Counted from the first letter of the stretch, positions 1-10,690 are shown. The stretch: 64,000 nt of DNA from Symsagittifera roscoffensis (GCF_963678635.1 NC_087062.1:52650473-52714472); one strand, 5' to 3'. Notes: a model not told the origin generated them from the sequence alone. Translations and numbers: made by a program.

Positions 1-720
1 CAATGAAGATAGCGGGTAGTGGGAAGCTCCCCTGCATTAGCGGCCACTCTAAAGTATTTAAAAAACTTATCTTTCCGTACCAGTTATTTTGTTGAGATTT
101 TTTTTTAATTTAAGAATTTTACCGGAAAATACCCTCCCATATTTGAGATCTGGGTTCAATCCAATGTACTGGTTGTAGCAGGCGCTTTTGAATACGCGAC
201 TGCCCCCAATTTTTTATAAACTCAAAAATTATGTCCATCGGAGAAATCAAAATTTTGATTTTTTGACCGTTTTTTGAATTTTTTTTTACTTTTCTCGAAA
301 AATAGCCTCTCAAATCTGAGGTTGTCGTTTCAATGGAGATAGCGGGTAGTGGGAAGCTCCCCTGCATTAGCGGCCACTCTAAAGTATTTTAAAAACTTAT
401 CTTTCCGTACAAGTCATTTTTTGAGCTCTTTTTTTTAATTTAAGAATTTTACCGGAAAACACCCTCCCATATCTGAGATCTGGGTTCAATCCAATGTACT
501 GGTTGTAGCAGGCGCCTTTGAATACGCGACTGCCCCTAATTTTTTTTAACCTAAAAATTATGTCCATCGGAGAAATCAAAATTTTGAATTTTGACCGTTT
601 TTTGAAATGTTTGACTTTTCTCGAGAACTACCCTCCCAAACCTGGGTTTTTAGGTTCAATCGAAATTTTAGGTTGGGTGAATCACTTCTGCATAAGCGGC
701 TACGCCCGTTTTTCTTAAAC
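1..720. repeat. Tandem repeat, about 330-bp period with half-unit structure
   Basis: The block beginning 'gatagcgggtagtgggaag' occurs near position 8 and again near 338, followed each time by the same 320 bp or so with few changes. Within the unit two related halves of about 165 bp share a pattern: a run near 'gaccgttttttgaa', then a 'ctcgaaaaata' stretch, then a 'gcattagcggc' end. A third, more divergent half-unit runs to about 715. Open frames here lie in this low-complexity repeat and are not genes. Confidence 0.85.
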
Positions 721-1335
721 AAAACAGACAACAACATAGGTTAAACAGACACAACAGGTTTAATAGGTTGAACAGACACTATAGGTTGTTGAAAGCTTAC
801 GTATATAGTTTACTATGCCCAGTTTTTTTAAAATATAGTCTCTAAATGGTGAAAATTATGGAAATTTGACTGTTTTCTGGACGTTTTTTGACTATTCAAT
901 ATTTACCGTGCTAATTCGCAGTTTAAATTTTCAATGTGTTCAATCGCGCAACCAGATTTTGGGAATCTTTTCTACTTTACCGGTCGCGATCTGCTTTTTG
1001 CTGAAAAAAATTACGGATTTCGGAAAGGCAGGTTTTTGAACTTCGACCGTGTTTTAGAACTTTTTGACTTTTTTAATGAATACCTTTTCAAAATTTGCAA
1101 AAAATTGCGATAGAAAGATCCAGTAGCTGGATTTTTATCCTGCAAAAGCAGTTACTCATTGGTAAGTGAAAGCTTGTCTTCGCAAAAAATCCAATATCTC
1201 AAAAGTTTTCAATCTGCTCATTTTTTTAGCAGAGAAACAGCTAAGGTTTTGTGCAGATTCCAATTTTTGAAACTACGCATGTCCAGCATAAGTATAACAA
1301 ATTCAGAAAATGTCAAAGTCGTACCCCCAGCTTTA
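721..1335. other. Non-coding, diverged remnants of the left repeat
   Basis: No gene is visible. Around 850-1150 there are weak echoes of the 165-bp half-unit (a 'gaccgtgttttagaactttt' stretch and a 'gcaaaagcagttactc' end), so the repeat probably once extended further right. The LTR element was inserted just past this stretch. Confidence 0.5.
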
Positions 1336-1340
1336 GCGAA
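1336..1340. repeat. Target-site duplication GCGAA, left copy
   Basis: The five bases GCGAA directly precede the left LTR and recur directly after the right LTR at 10189-10193. A 5-bp duplication is typical of Ty3/Gypsy integrase. It shows that 1341-10188 is one insertion with intact ends. Confidence 0.93.
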
Positions 1341-1582
1341 TGTCATACCACAATGTATGAATGATGTTGATATCGAATCCGAACGGATTGGTAAACTACG
1401 AATAGCTCTAACTGAGAGCATAAATAAAACAACTAGTTCGTAAAATCTTTATTCATGAAATGAACGGCATAACATAATACCAATCTAATGGAACATCAGT
1501 CAAGGTCATCTGACCAGCTCAAAGCAGTGAGCTTAAGAACAATATTTATATTATACTTTTTTGCCTATCCGGCTGGATGACA
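1341..1582 (-). repeat. 3' LTR of the Ty3/Gypsy element
   Basis: 242 bp that aligns along its whole length with 9945-10188. It begins TGTCATACCA and ends GGATGACA on the plus strand; the terminal inverted TGTCAT/ATGACA is the usual LTR end. Because the element is read on the minus strand, this left copy is the 3' LTR. Confidence 0.93.
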
Positions 1583-1600
1583 TTCCCCCCGTAAGAAAAT
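1583..1600 (-). other. Polypurine tract
   Basis: Immediately inside the 3' LTR the minus strand reads ACGGGGGGAA up to the LTR start. A purine run touching the 3' LTR is where plus-strand DNA synthesis is primed in LTR retroelements. Confidence 0.75.
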
Positions 1601-1686
1601 AACACAGCTTTTAAATGGAGTTTTAGGTGCCATTGGGACCGGAGTTCTTACGTCCCGTTAGGACGATTTTGAGTTTTTAGGTCCCG

Positions 1687-2647
1687 AAGAGGACTATGGT
1701 TATTTTTTTTGTCTGTTGAGCGTCGACTTCGATTTCCTGGTCATCTTTATTGTGTTTCTCATGTTGCTCCTCAAGATCATCTTTTTTCTCATCGCTGTCA
1801 ACATTTGTGTTTTGTATATTCGCTATGACAAGAACCTCCATATTTTGTTTCTCTGGACTCTCTGCAGGAGACACTAAATCGACGATTTCCGCTGACTGCT
1901 GTTCCTCTTCTTTACTCTTTGGTCGTATGGCTTCCAGAAATTGAACGCAAGCTTTGTATTCCCACGATTTCTCATGGAAACCCATTCCGAAATGAGGCTT
2001 TTTAGGCTTGGCATATGATCGGGTGTTGAGGTTGTTGTTTGTTCGTGGCAGCTTTTTGATGTTTCGTCCGAGGGCGATTCAATTGAAAATTTATTCGTTG
2101 TTGATTGTGCCAGGTTTCCGATTGCCTTTATTGGGACCGGGTTTCCCAGAGCCGCAACGAGAGTTGATTGCCTTTGCCGACCCGATTTTCTTGTTGGTTG
2201 TTGTTGCTGTTGGGTGACGTTTTCCGGCGTGTTCTTGTTGTTTACCCTTTTCGGTGATGGTGCTATGTTCTCTGACGTTGATGATCCCGAATCGCTTGAT
2301 CAAATTGGTGTGGCGCTTTTCGATCTTCGAGCTTCCGACTGGAGTTTCATCCCTCTTGATGGCGTCCGTGGAGCCAGCCTTCCCCCTGTTCTTTTTACTG
2401 TAGCTTATTTTTTGGTCGGACTGCTTTGTAGTTCTTTTACCGAGTTAGTTTGACTGGGAGTCCCGACGTATCTTCTTTGAACATAGGATGTCGTGGGGCG
2501 TTCGGGTTTTTCTAGATCTAAAAAACGCAAACAGGGTCCTCTTCTCCGATTGGATTTTGATGTCACATAATCACTAAGTCTTGATGGTCGACATGGACCG
2601 TAAATTAAAGCGTTAGGTACAAATGCAAAACCACTTTTTCTTAACAA
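1687..2647 (-). pseudogene. Hydrophilic C-terminal region of pol or downstream ORF
   Basis: Three open stretches follow the integrase on the minus strand (2647-2405, 2303-2091 and 1985-1677). They encode lysine-, arginine- and then glutamate/aspartate-rich protein without predicted membrane segments. The last 100 residues are strongly acidic. Position suggests the chromatin-facing tail of integrase/pol, or a third ORF; envelope is unlikely without hydrophobic segments. Frames change between the pieces, so it is broken like the rest of the element. Confidence 0.5.
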
Positions 2648-2649
2648 TC

Positions 2650-4010
2650 TCTGTTGTTTCCCTTTCGTTTGTACCCACGCTGTATGTGGCGTTTATGTTA
2701 GTATTTTCCCGTCAATCATTTTGTATTTTTGTTCAAATGTATTTGGTTTTTTCACTTTCGTGGCCAGTCTAACCGTCTTCCGTGCTACTTGTTCTATTTT
2801 CTTTCTTATATTTGGGTTAATTGGTTGTTGGATCCCTTTAACCCTTGGGTTAATTGGTTGTTGGATATCTTGAGTTTAATTTTTTTTCCTTTTCTAGAGC
2901 TAGTGTTTGCCTAGTTTCACCTGCACTTGATTGTTGAAGATTGTCTAAAAATGAAGGTTGCTTGACAATAGTGGGTTCGGGTATTCTGCGTTTGGTTGTG
3001 ATCTCATCCTCGGACCGCTTCTGGAGGTAGTGCATAGTTTCTGCCTGAATTGGAGGGTGAAGCAGGTTTTTCCGATGTAAACAAGAGTGTTTGGCGTTTT
3101 CCCAATTTAAGTTGTTTGGTGAACTATTTGTTGCTATATTTGAAAGTGGAGTATTAGCTTTTCCACCCATATGTACTTCAAAAGGTGTGATTTTTGTTAC
3201 TCCATGTGGAGTTATCCGTAAAGTTTTGATAATCTCCGCAACTTTCGATACTAAACTGAACGGGTTGTTTTCTGAATCATTTTTCATGACTCTGAGTCAT
3301 CGTTTAAGTGTTTGTGTTAGACGTTCCACCACAGCGATAGATCTATGACCGGGGCTAACATAAGTTTCACTTTATTTGATTTGCAAAAGAGTTGAAACTT
3401 TTTAGCGCGAAATATTTCTGCCTGGTCGCATCTTAACCCACGTTGTACACCGTCATTAGAGATGTAACGTTGCATAAATTTTAATGCAACGTCCACTGTC
3501 GTGTTCGAGACTACTTTTAGCGTCGGAAATTTGGACTACTTATCTATTGCAGCTAATATATATGCATCTTTATTTAGTTCATCCGGTAGCGGTCCCGCGA
3601 AATCGAACTGTACTTCATCGTTAGGTTCAACAACAGGTTCCATTTGGAATGAGTGTTTTTTCCCAATGACTGGTGTTTAGCTTTTATCTTGCTCTGTGCA
3701 CTGTCGACATCCTTCTGCCGTTTGTACGATTGATCTGGGGATGTGTGGAAACCAGATACGCTGACACAAATCAAGCATGGCCGCCGATCCGGGATGAGTA
3801 AGGTGCCAACTGTCAAGTACTGTCTGCCGAAGTTAAGTAGGGAGTACAATTAGTTCGTCCATGAGCAGGCAATCGTCTCGTACGTGAAGGCGGTTTCGAA
3901 TGTTGTACCCGTATTGTCCAAAAGACATCTTCAGTGCTTCCCAGTCTCGCTTCGTTAGGAAATTGACGAGCGATCGCATACTTCGGTCTTTACGAGTTGC
4001 AGCGGCACTG
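2650..4010 (-). pseudogene. Integrase of the Ty3/Gypsy element (broken)
   Basis: The minus strand encodes, in several frames, an HHCC zinc-binding module (a HLTH pair followed by CRQC, near 3720-3830), then a core-domain start with an FDFAGPLPDE stretch near 3600. Further on is a second segment with the family-like 'TPHGVTKITPFEVHMG' around 3160-3210. Integrase joins the cDNA to host DNA as a 4-6 bp staggered cut, consistent with the GCGAA duplication. Multiple stops and frame changes interrupt it, and the catalytic glutamate region cannot be read cleanly. Confidence 0.85.
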
Positions 4011-4789
4011 AAACTGACTCCTAGTTCTTTTTACAGCTTTTTCCTATTAATTGGTGTGTCCTCTTGAATCTCTGTATTGGTCTCCTTTTTGATTGTGGCT
4101 ACTAATCCTTCCACGATTAACTCATGGCTGGCCTCAAGTTGAGTTCCGGACATTGTGGGTGGATCCACATTCGGCTGAGTTTCCTACTGTGTTGTGATAT
4201 TCGGGCCCACGCGGCTGACGCAATATTCGTTTGTTTCGCTTGTTTCTATCGAAAGGTCCGTTCGAGGGTCGGCAGTATTCGTCTTTGGTGCCGTTTGGGT
4301 GTAAGTTGAAGTTACTTTCATGATTGATGGCGTTGGTTTTATGGGACTATCGTTTGTGTCGCTAAACACAATTTTCGGAAATGTGGCGGTTTTTTTGTTT
4401 CTGTTGCTTGTTTATGTTTTTTGGCTTCCTTGATGGTGGCTGGTTTTGTTTTATTTTCCGAGTGACTTGTGTTGTCCTTTGGCCTTCGTCTATGCCATCT
4501 TGGGTCGGAAAGACTATCCTATCTATCAGATTCCCCCCTGCCATCTGTCTGTGCTGGTTTGTTTTTATCCTTTGGGATGAATCCTCGTTCAAACCTTTTC
4601 ATATTGCTGTGTTTTTTAGTATCGATGATTTTTCCTCGCACTGTCCGCAGTTTGCAAATTCGCGTTTTTGTTGAATAGCATTAGATTTTGACTGATTTTT
4701 AGACTTAGATGTGAGCGAATGATTGAAATCTGGTTCGGGGATGATTTGACCGCTTATGCAATGAATGAAATGTTTGGAATGCACTTGAG
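4011..4789 (-). pseudogene. Linker between RNase H and integrase
   Basis: This stretch lies between the recognisable RNase H and integrase zinc finger. It reads as N/K/Q/T-rich protein in mixed frames with no domain I recognise. Open frames on the plus strand here are cysteine/phenylalanine-rich mirror images of the minus-strand coding sequence and are not genes. Confidence 0.45.
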
Positions 4790-5440
4790 AGTGAGTTTGC
4801 CTTAGTAGCGTTTTTTAATTTTCGCGCGTTTTTGATCAGCCGATACGATGCTAGCTTCTTGGCCAGTTGGTTTAAAATTACGTTGTCAATCATCTCAAGG
4901 TTATTAATGAATGAGTTGATTGACGCCACAACAAATTCTTCATCGTACTCACTAGGGGGTATTGCTAATCCTAATCCAACCGGAATTCGTGACATGTAGT
5001 CAATTAATCCCATTTTATTTCCTGCCAAATGTTTGATATCAAAGTTGATTGCAACTAACCAATCTATCCATCTAATGAGTCTACTTTGACTTGTTTTTGA
5101 TCTGTCGCTTGGTTTTAATGCAATGAATAAAGCTTGGTGATCAATAATGACGTTAAATTTTTTCCCATAAAGATAATATTTGAAGTGATCGATCGACCAA
5201 ATGACCCCCAAGAATTCTATCTCATTTACTGAGTACTTTTCCTCTAACGAGTTCGGAACCTTGACGCATGAGCGATTGCTACCCACCCATCTGATGTGTT
5301 TTTTTCTATGGCAGCACCGAGACCAAATATAGATGCGTCACAAACCACGCTTGTTTCAAGATTCTGATCAAATTGTTTTTTTTTGTGTAATTTCAGCCAC
5401 CAACATTTTAATTTTTTGGAAAGCTGTTTCATGTTCAGAT
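4790..5440 (-). pseudogene. RNase H domain of pol
   Basis: The N-terminal part (5432-5244) contains VVCDAS followed by FGLGAAIEK, the usual first catalytic Asp context of Ty3/Gypsy RNase H. The next frame (5286-4705) contains EEKYSVNEIEFLGVIW and then NVIIDHQAL, giving the catalytic Glu and second Asp, and ends in a GNKMGLIDYMSRIP tether typical of the RNase H/integrase boundary. The domain degrades RNA in the RNA/DNA hybrid during reverse transcription. A frameshift near 5265 splits it. Confidence 0.88.
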
Positions 5441-6400
5441 GACCCGTCTACTGTTTTGTGTTTATCAGTGTTTCTTAGTAATGGACGCAATGCCGCGGCA
5501 GATTGTGCCAGATGTGGGATGTATCTTGTAAGATGGTGTATTGAACCCATAAAACTTTTAGGTTGTTTAAATATTTTAGATGGAGAGATAGTTTGTCTAT
5601 GGCTTCTGTGTTTCTTGTTAATGGTGTTGTACCCTCGCTATCTATAAGGTACCCGAGCCATTCAATTTGTTTGCATGCGAACTTTTATTTAACAATTGAT
5701 ATTGCCAGATTTTCTTCGTCAAAATTTTCGAGAATTTTTTGCAGCGTGTTTTTGTGAGCATCTACCGATCCTTTTGTAACAATCAATATGTCATCTAGAT
5801 ATGCATGCTTATTCTTGCAGTTTTTTAGTGTAAGATCAATCGCCTCTGGCAATTCTTCCGGCATATCCGTGAGGCCATAGAAGCCTGTTTGAAATTGATA
5901 TGTTCCCCCGACAATTCCTCCGATGAGGCTAAAATTGCAGTGTTCACGAGTTTTCTTATCAAACCTGATTTACAAACAAGTATAACATAATCTAGTGACG
6001 AGAACAGCGTTTGTTCTTCTGTTTCAGATTTGGTTGTTTGTGCGATCTTGTCTAGATAACTCGATATTGGGCAATTGATACTTGTTTTTGTGAATGAATT
6101 TATTAATTTTCTTCAAAACTAGTGCGAGTTTTACCGTTTGATCTTTCTTGACGGTTATTACAATCAGGCTGATGAACTGTTTGTCCGAGCATTGGTCTAA
6201 TTTCACAATGTGTTTGTGGTCTAATAACTTGTTTAGTTCGGTTTCTACTCTTTCTTGTAGATGAATCGGAATACGACGACCCTTTTGTTGGATAGGCGTG
6301 GCATTTGGAATAAATTGTGTTTTCATTACATGATTTTTTGCTTTCCCATTTCTGATGCTTAATTGAGTGAAATTGTCTCTGACCCATTGTTTTTTTTCTG
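5441..6400 (-). pseudogene. Reverse transcriptase of the Ty3/Gypsy element (broken)
   Basis: The minus strand encodes the start of RT in the lower half of the 6701-6024 frame (a KGRRIPIHLQERVETELNKL entry motif). After several frame changes comes the polymerase active-site motif YLDD at 5790-5801, followed by ILIVTKG. Thumb and connection pieces run to 5450. Stops and frameshifts lie between the motifs, so no functional polymerase can be made. Confidence 0.87.
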
Positions 6401-6720
6401 GATTTGATTTTTCTCCCTCATCTATGGTTAGGATTTGATAATTCTGCGGTTTTTCTTGAATTAGTTTTATCCCGATTTTCGGTAGAAGATTTCGACCGAG
6501 TATGTTTGCTTTTTGATCATCCACCACAATGAATGAGGCTGATTGAATCGTCCAGCACCCGGATTCTATTGCAAGGGTGAGTTTTCCTTTTGGAACGATA
6601 AATTTTCCATTATAGCATGCCAAATTTCGTGCAGCGTCTTCCAAAGGAATATTTTTGAAGATTGTGGACTTGTCATTTTGTTGTACACGGCGTGCTGTCA
6701 TTTCTTTTCAGAATGACATC
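6401..6720 (-). pseudogene. Aspartic-protease region of pol
   Basis: The frame starting at 6701 carries a retropepsin-like C-terminal half: strand-rich sequence ending VVDDQKANILGRNLL, where ILGRNLL corresponds to the conserved ILG(R/L)DLL flap-distal motif. The catalytic D(T/S)G lies upstream of the first methionine (about 6720-6760), in sequence that reads DSG-like ('attgcggactcgggaag' on the minus strand). Protease would cut the Gag-Pol polyprotein. Confidence 0.72.
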
Positions 6721-7769
6721 GTGCTTCCCGAGTCCGCAATGGCAAATATATCGTTTGTTTTTGTTTTGAGTTGGACTTAATGTCCATTTAAGTCTTCGTC
6801 AGTGACTTGTGCTGCCGGTTTGATTTCAAATGCTTTTGCGATTGCCAACATGGAAAAATTATCTCTTTCTAACTCCTCCCATCCGTTCTGTGATGTATAT
6901 TCGGCAAAAGCCACTGGGTCATTGTCCTCTGTATTTTGAGGTTGATCGTCATCAACACTAGGCTGATTGTCATCATTTTATTGGAGGAAATTTGCACTCT
7001 CTGATCTTCACATCTTTGCAAAATGTCCCCATTTTTGCACATTTTTCGCAGATTTTGTCTCGTGCTTGACAATTTTGTAGATGGTTAGGTCGAAAAATTT
7101 TCCCCCACTTATAAGATTGTTTTTGTGACATATTATTCTGTGAATTTCTGTTCTGATTTCCACGTGGATTTTGTCTTCCGCGCGGGTATTTGCCTCTATT
7201 GTTATGAGGGTTTTGTGATTGGCCACCCATGGGCTCTTGTTTTATTGTAGAAGTTAATGCAGGTCCGAATGGATTTGATTTCATGGTGCGACGATGTTCA
7301 ATACTTTTTTGGCGTGGAATGGCATTTTCATATGCATCTTGTGGTGTGCGTGTTTCTGCTAACAGTTCTTCTGCAATTTTTTTTGTTGTTCATGTGTGCG
7401 GTGAACATATCCCGAACCCATTCATGTTCTCGATCTCCGCAGTCTGCTCTCGATGCAAGTTGCACTAAGTCAGCGTGGAACTGTTCTAGCGATTTGTTTT
7501 GTTTTCTCTGTTTACGGCAAAAAAAAATTGTATCCTTGCAATCGGGTACTAGTTTAACTATAATTTTCTAAGACTTATTTGGTTCCATATCTTTTTGTTC
7601 GCTAGCTTGCAATGCTACGCTTGCGTTGTATCTCACGCGATGCAAACATCCGTTTCACCTCGTTGTTTAAGTTTTCAGTTTGCCTAGGTGTTTTTCAAAA
7701 TCTTTTTGATTGCTATGACTAAAGAACTCCACGGGAAAAAACAATCGCTGGAAAAAGATATAGGCACAA
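6721..7769 (-). pseudogene. Gag, C-terminal two thirds with zinc knuckle
   Basis: Reading the minus strand down from about 7765, mixed frames give PVEFFSHSNQKDFEKHLG, then DCKDTIFFCRKQRKQ, SLEQFHADLVQLASRADCGD and an EWVRDMFTAHM capsid segment. This is followed by an N/R/Q-rich nucleocapsid with one zinc knuckle near 7010-7080 (C-x6-C-x2-C type with KMGHFAK in an adjacent frame). Gag packages the RNA and forms the particle. The reading frame breaks at least four times. Confidence 0.85.
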
Positions 7770-8235
7770 CTTAACAAAATTGATATTTTTTATATTGAAT
7801 ATATTTTTTTGAATACTAATGGAAAAGACAGTTGCATGCTGTGCAGTTTTATTTCCGTCGGCCAATTACAGAGTGCCAGAAACCTTTGATTTCGGAGGTT
7901 AATTTGAGTTGTTCTTTTTCTTCTGCAAAGATTTGTAATTTAATGTACAATTGGAGCCGTTCAATCAAAATGTATTGAAAAACTGTCTTTTTACTCTATT
8001 CAATGAATGCAAAAATACCATGCTTGAGCTGCCATAAGATGCAATATTTAAGAGCTATCATTGAGATCAGCGTTTATGAAAATCTTCCAAATCTAGAAAG
8101 TTATCGAATTTTTCAATCAAAATCAAATTGACTCTACCAATTTTTAAACGTTTTTAAGCTGGAGTATTCTAGAATTCTGTTTAAGAACCTGAAACTCTTT
8201 AAATACGGCGAAGTTGATTCATTTTTAAGACTTGA

Positions 8236-8344
8236 CAGTACCTGCCCAATTTTTTCCAAATTTTTGCCCAGTTTCCTGATTCATTTCAGACCAAAATGAA
8301 TCAGGAAACTGGGCAAAAATTTGGAAAAAATTGGGCAGGTACTG
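8236..8344. repeat. Perfect hairpin, 51-bp arms, in unit A
   Basis: Arms 8236-8286 and 8294-8344 are exact reverse complements with a 7-base loop (cagacca). The outer end reads cagtacctgcccaattttt. Transcribed RNA would fold into a long perfect stem. Confidence 0.95.
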
Positions 8345-8795
8345 AAAACCGCATAAACCATGTTTAGAAAAACTGTTTTTAACTGGACCGATTCGCGCAT
8401 TGAATTATTTCAGAGCTGGGTAGCTTGAATATTTTGCTTTGAAAAACGTTTACTTTTCATGAACTGATTCGGTCCATGAATTAACTTGGAGCATACCACG
8501 GTTAGCTGGTTGGATGGCTCCAATTAAAGCTCCAAAAACGTTTGCTATCCGATTCTCTTCGTGAAAAAAAAACTGAATTTTTTTTGCGAGTGTCGTAGCT
8601 TGTATATTACTTATAAAAACAAGAATTTATGCAAACTGATTTGCTCCATGAAATACCTTGAATTATTTCAAAGATTCATAGCCTGATATATTTGCCTCCG
8701 AAAAATTTTGCGGAGCAAATCGGTCTATGAAACAACTTATTTCCTGGCTTCAATGGCTTCAATAGAAAATTTCGGCTTAGCCGGTTAAATGCGAC

Positions 8796-8997
8796 ACTCG
8801 AAAAGTTTCTGTTTGTTTTTCACGAAGAGAATCAGATAGCAAAAATTTTTGGAGCTTTAATTGGAAAGATCATTATTTCAAATAATAATGGAGCTTTAAT
8901 TTTTGGAGCTTTAATTATTTCAAAGATTCAATTGAAGCTCCAAAAATTTTTGCTGTCCGATTCTCTTCGTGAAAAAAAAAACAGAAATTTTTCGAGT
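8796..8997. repeat. Imperfect long inverted repeat in unit A
   Basis: A left arm of about 65 bp (ACTCGAAAAGTTTCTG, then TTCACGAAGAGAATC, then GCAAAAATTTTTGGAGCTT) is answered by the inverted right arm ending TTTTTCGAGT, around a central 65 bp that itself repeats 'ggagctttaatt'. Short open frames through it are artefacts of the palindrome. Confidence 0.85.
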
Positions 8998-9573
8998 TTC
9001 GTAGCTTGTATATTACTTATAAAAACAAGATTTTTTTGCAAACTGATTGGCTCCATGAAATACCTCAAATTATTCCATTGATTCATTTTGCGATCAAATT
9101 TGCTGAATGAAACTAATATTAATGTTTCAAACTTAGATCAATTGAATAGCTTACTCAAAAAAATTTAACTTTCTGAAAATTGATTTGCGCGATGAAACAT
9201 GTTGAACTGTTTCGAAACTTCATAAATTGAATAGCCAATATAGAAAAAATCGCTATTACGATTTTTAATAGTTTGCACGAAAATTAATTTTTTCTAAAGA
9301 TGCTATTCAAGTTATGAAATTTAGAAATATTTCATGTTTCATAGCGCAAATCTTTTCACAAAAGTTAAAGATTTTTTGTGTATGCTAGTCAATCGACTTG
9401 AAATCGAATCGAGAAATTAAATACCTCAAATTATTTCAAAGATTCATTTCGCGATCCGATTTGCTTAATGAAACTACTATAAATGTTTCAAACTTAGATC
9501 AATTGAATAGCCTACACAAAAAAATTTAACTTTCTGTAAATTGATTTGCGCTATGGTTTTTCATTTAGTTTAG

Positions 9574-9945
9574 TTGAACTTGCCTTGTCCTTCTGTGCCT
9601 AAACAAAGGAATAAATAGCTTTTCACCTTCGCATCTGCTTATACTACCATACTACTGAGTCCCATACTACTGAGTTGCACATAACACCCTTTTCGCGGGC
9701 TTTCTGGGATCGGTTTTCCCATTCGACGCGTTTTTCTTGGTTTCTAACTTCCTTTTTTTCCCTTGTGTCTCGGTATCCCCTGTTATTTCGACTTCAAGAA
9801 TTGGTTCCGGTGAGACGCTGACTGCCGGTTTGTCACGTAATAAACTTCGAAATTCTATCCCGTCTAGCGGTAGTTCCTCTGAAGCTCTTTCCCAAAATGG
9901 ATTGACGCTAAGTAGTTTTTTTGTAAATCCTGCTGGCTGTGTCAT
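9574..9945 (-). pseudogene. Gag, N-terminal part
   Basis: A frame from 9945 to 9667 begins MTQPAGFTKK and continues with NPFWERASEEL and a lysine-rich segment. After a stop, the minus strand continues with gag-like sequence as far as the satellite junction. The first ATG overlaps the last base of the 5' LTR and runs straight through the expected primer-binding site, so the true start may lie further in. Confidence 0.65.
9927..9944 (-). other. Possible primer-binding site
   Basis: The minus strand directly after the 5' LTR reads TGACACAGCCAGCAGGAT. From memory this resembles the 17.6/297-type site; the differences I see are all transitions, as expected of an old copy. A tRNA 3'-end comparison would be needed to name the primer. 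Confidence 0.35.
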
Positions 9946-10188
9946 GTCATACCATAATGTATGAACGATGTTGATATCGAATCCGAACGGATTGGTAAAT
10001 TACGAATAGCTCTAATTGAGAGCATAACTAAAACAACTAGTTCGTAGAATCTTTACTCATGATCTGAACGGCATAACAGAATACTAATCCAATAAAACAT
10101 CATTCAAGGTCATCTGACCAGCTCAACGCAGTGAGCTTAAGAACAATATATATTTATAATACTAGTCTGCCAATGCGGCCGGATGACA
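9945..10188 (-). repeat. 5' LTR of the Ty3/Gypsy element
   Basis: 244 bp aligning end to end with 1341-1582, with the same TGTCAT/ATGACA termini. Read on the minus strand it is the 5' LTR and would contain the element's promoter. GCGAA follows it at 10189-10193. Confidence 0.93.
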
Positions 10189-10193
10189 GCGAA
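10189..10193. repeat. Target-site duplication GCGAA, right copy
   Basis: Matches 1336-1340 exactly and closes the LTR insertion. Confidence 0.93.
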
Positions 10194-10384
10194 AATACGC
10201 GAATTTTCTATGTTTGTCTAAGTCTTAAAACTTAGACTCTCAAACTATTTATGGCAAATTTTTCTTATGCCATTTTTGTTTTTATCACGATGGGCATCTA
10301 CCACGTTTTGTCGACTTTTTTAGAGCCTCGGTAAATATTAGGAACTTAGTACTGGTTGATATGTTTTATATTTTATCTCTTTAG
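10194..10384. other. Spacer between LTR element and 2.08-kb array
   Basis: AT-rich sequence with no gene or repeat I can identify. It holds a short palindrome 'aagtcttaaaacttagact' near 10222. Confidence 0.4.
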
Positions 10385-10436
10385 GTTTTTCATTGAGTTT
10401 AGAAAAAAAGTCAATTCTTTTTATCTTTGCAAAAAG

Positions 10437-10690
10437 AAAAAAATTTGCAATCGGGTATTAGTTTAACTATAATTTTCTAAGACTTATTTGGTTCCATATC
10501 TTTTTGTTCGCTACCTTGCAATGCTACGCTTGCGTTGTATCTCAAGCGATGCAAACATCCATTTCACCTCGTTGTTTAAGTTTTCAGTTTGCCTAGGTGT
10601 TTTTCAAAATCTTTTTGATTGCTATGACTAAAGAACTCCACGGGAAAAAACAATCGCTGGAAAAAGATATAGGCACAACTTAACAAAATT
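10437..10690 (-). pseudogene. Gag fragment carried in unit B
   Basis: This stretch is nearly identical to 7530-7769 of the LTR element. On the minus strand it encodes the same gag pieces: a PVEFFSHSNQKDFEKHLG segment and, in another frame, RYNASVALQ followed by KIIVKL. It lies outside the LTRs, so it was moved here by duplication rather than retrotransposition of the whole element. Confidence 0.82.

Larger units (their letters stand above)
7770..9573. repeat. Satellite-like insertion inside gag (unit A)
   Basis: This 1.8-kb block interrupts gag. It matches the tandem units at about 10690-12480 and 12770-14538 almost base for base. It has no coding potential and consists of degenerate monomers built around phrases such as 'ccatgaaatacctcgaatta' and 'tagcttgtatattac'. 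It holds one perfect hairpin (8236-8344) and one imperfect inverted repeat (8796-8997). Its right edge is a 'ggtttttcatttagtttag' junction motif at 9556-9573 shared with the edges of the outside units. Confidence 0.85.
1341..10188 (-). mobile_element. Ty3/Gypsy LTR retrotransposon, complete ends, inactivated
   Basis: Two LTRs (1341-1582 and 9945-10188) start with TGTCAT, end with ATGACA and are flanked by GCGAA. Between them, read on the minus strand, lie gag with a zinc knuckle, protease, reverse transcriptase, RNase H, integrase and a hydrophilic tail: the Ty3/Gypsy gene order with integrase after RT. Every domain is broken by stops or frameshifts. The LTRs differ at roughly 25-30 positions by eye, so the insertion is old. 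Gag is interrupted by about 1.8 kb of satellite-like sequence (7770-9573). No envelope gene with signal peptide or membrane anchor is visible. Confidence 0.93.

Noticed and set aside
1-720. CRISPR-like spaced direct repeats
   Set aside because: Units are contiguous, long and degenerate, with no constant repeat and unique spacer pattern, and the window is eukaryotic.
1677-2303. Possible envelope gene in the LTR element
   Set aside because: The sequence is hydrophilic and acidic or basic, with no signal peptide, furin-like site or membrane anchor, so it is better read as the pol tail.
2008-5757. Plus-strand frames across the LTR element, rich in Phe, Cys and Leu
   Set aside because: They are antisense shadows of minus-strand pol.
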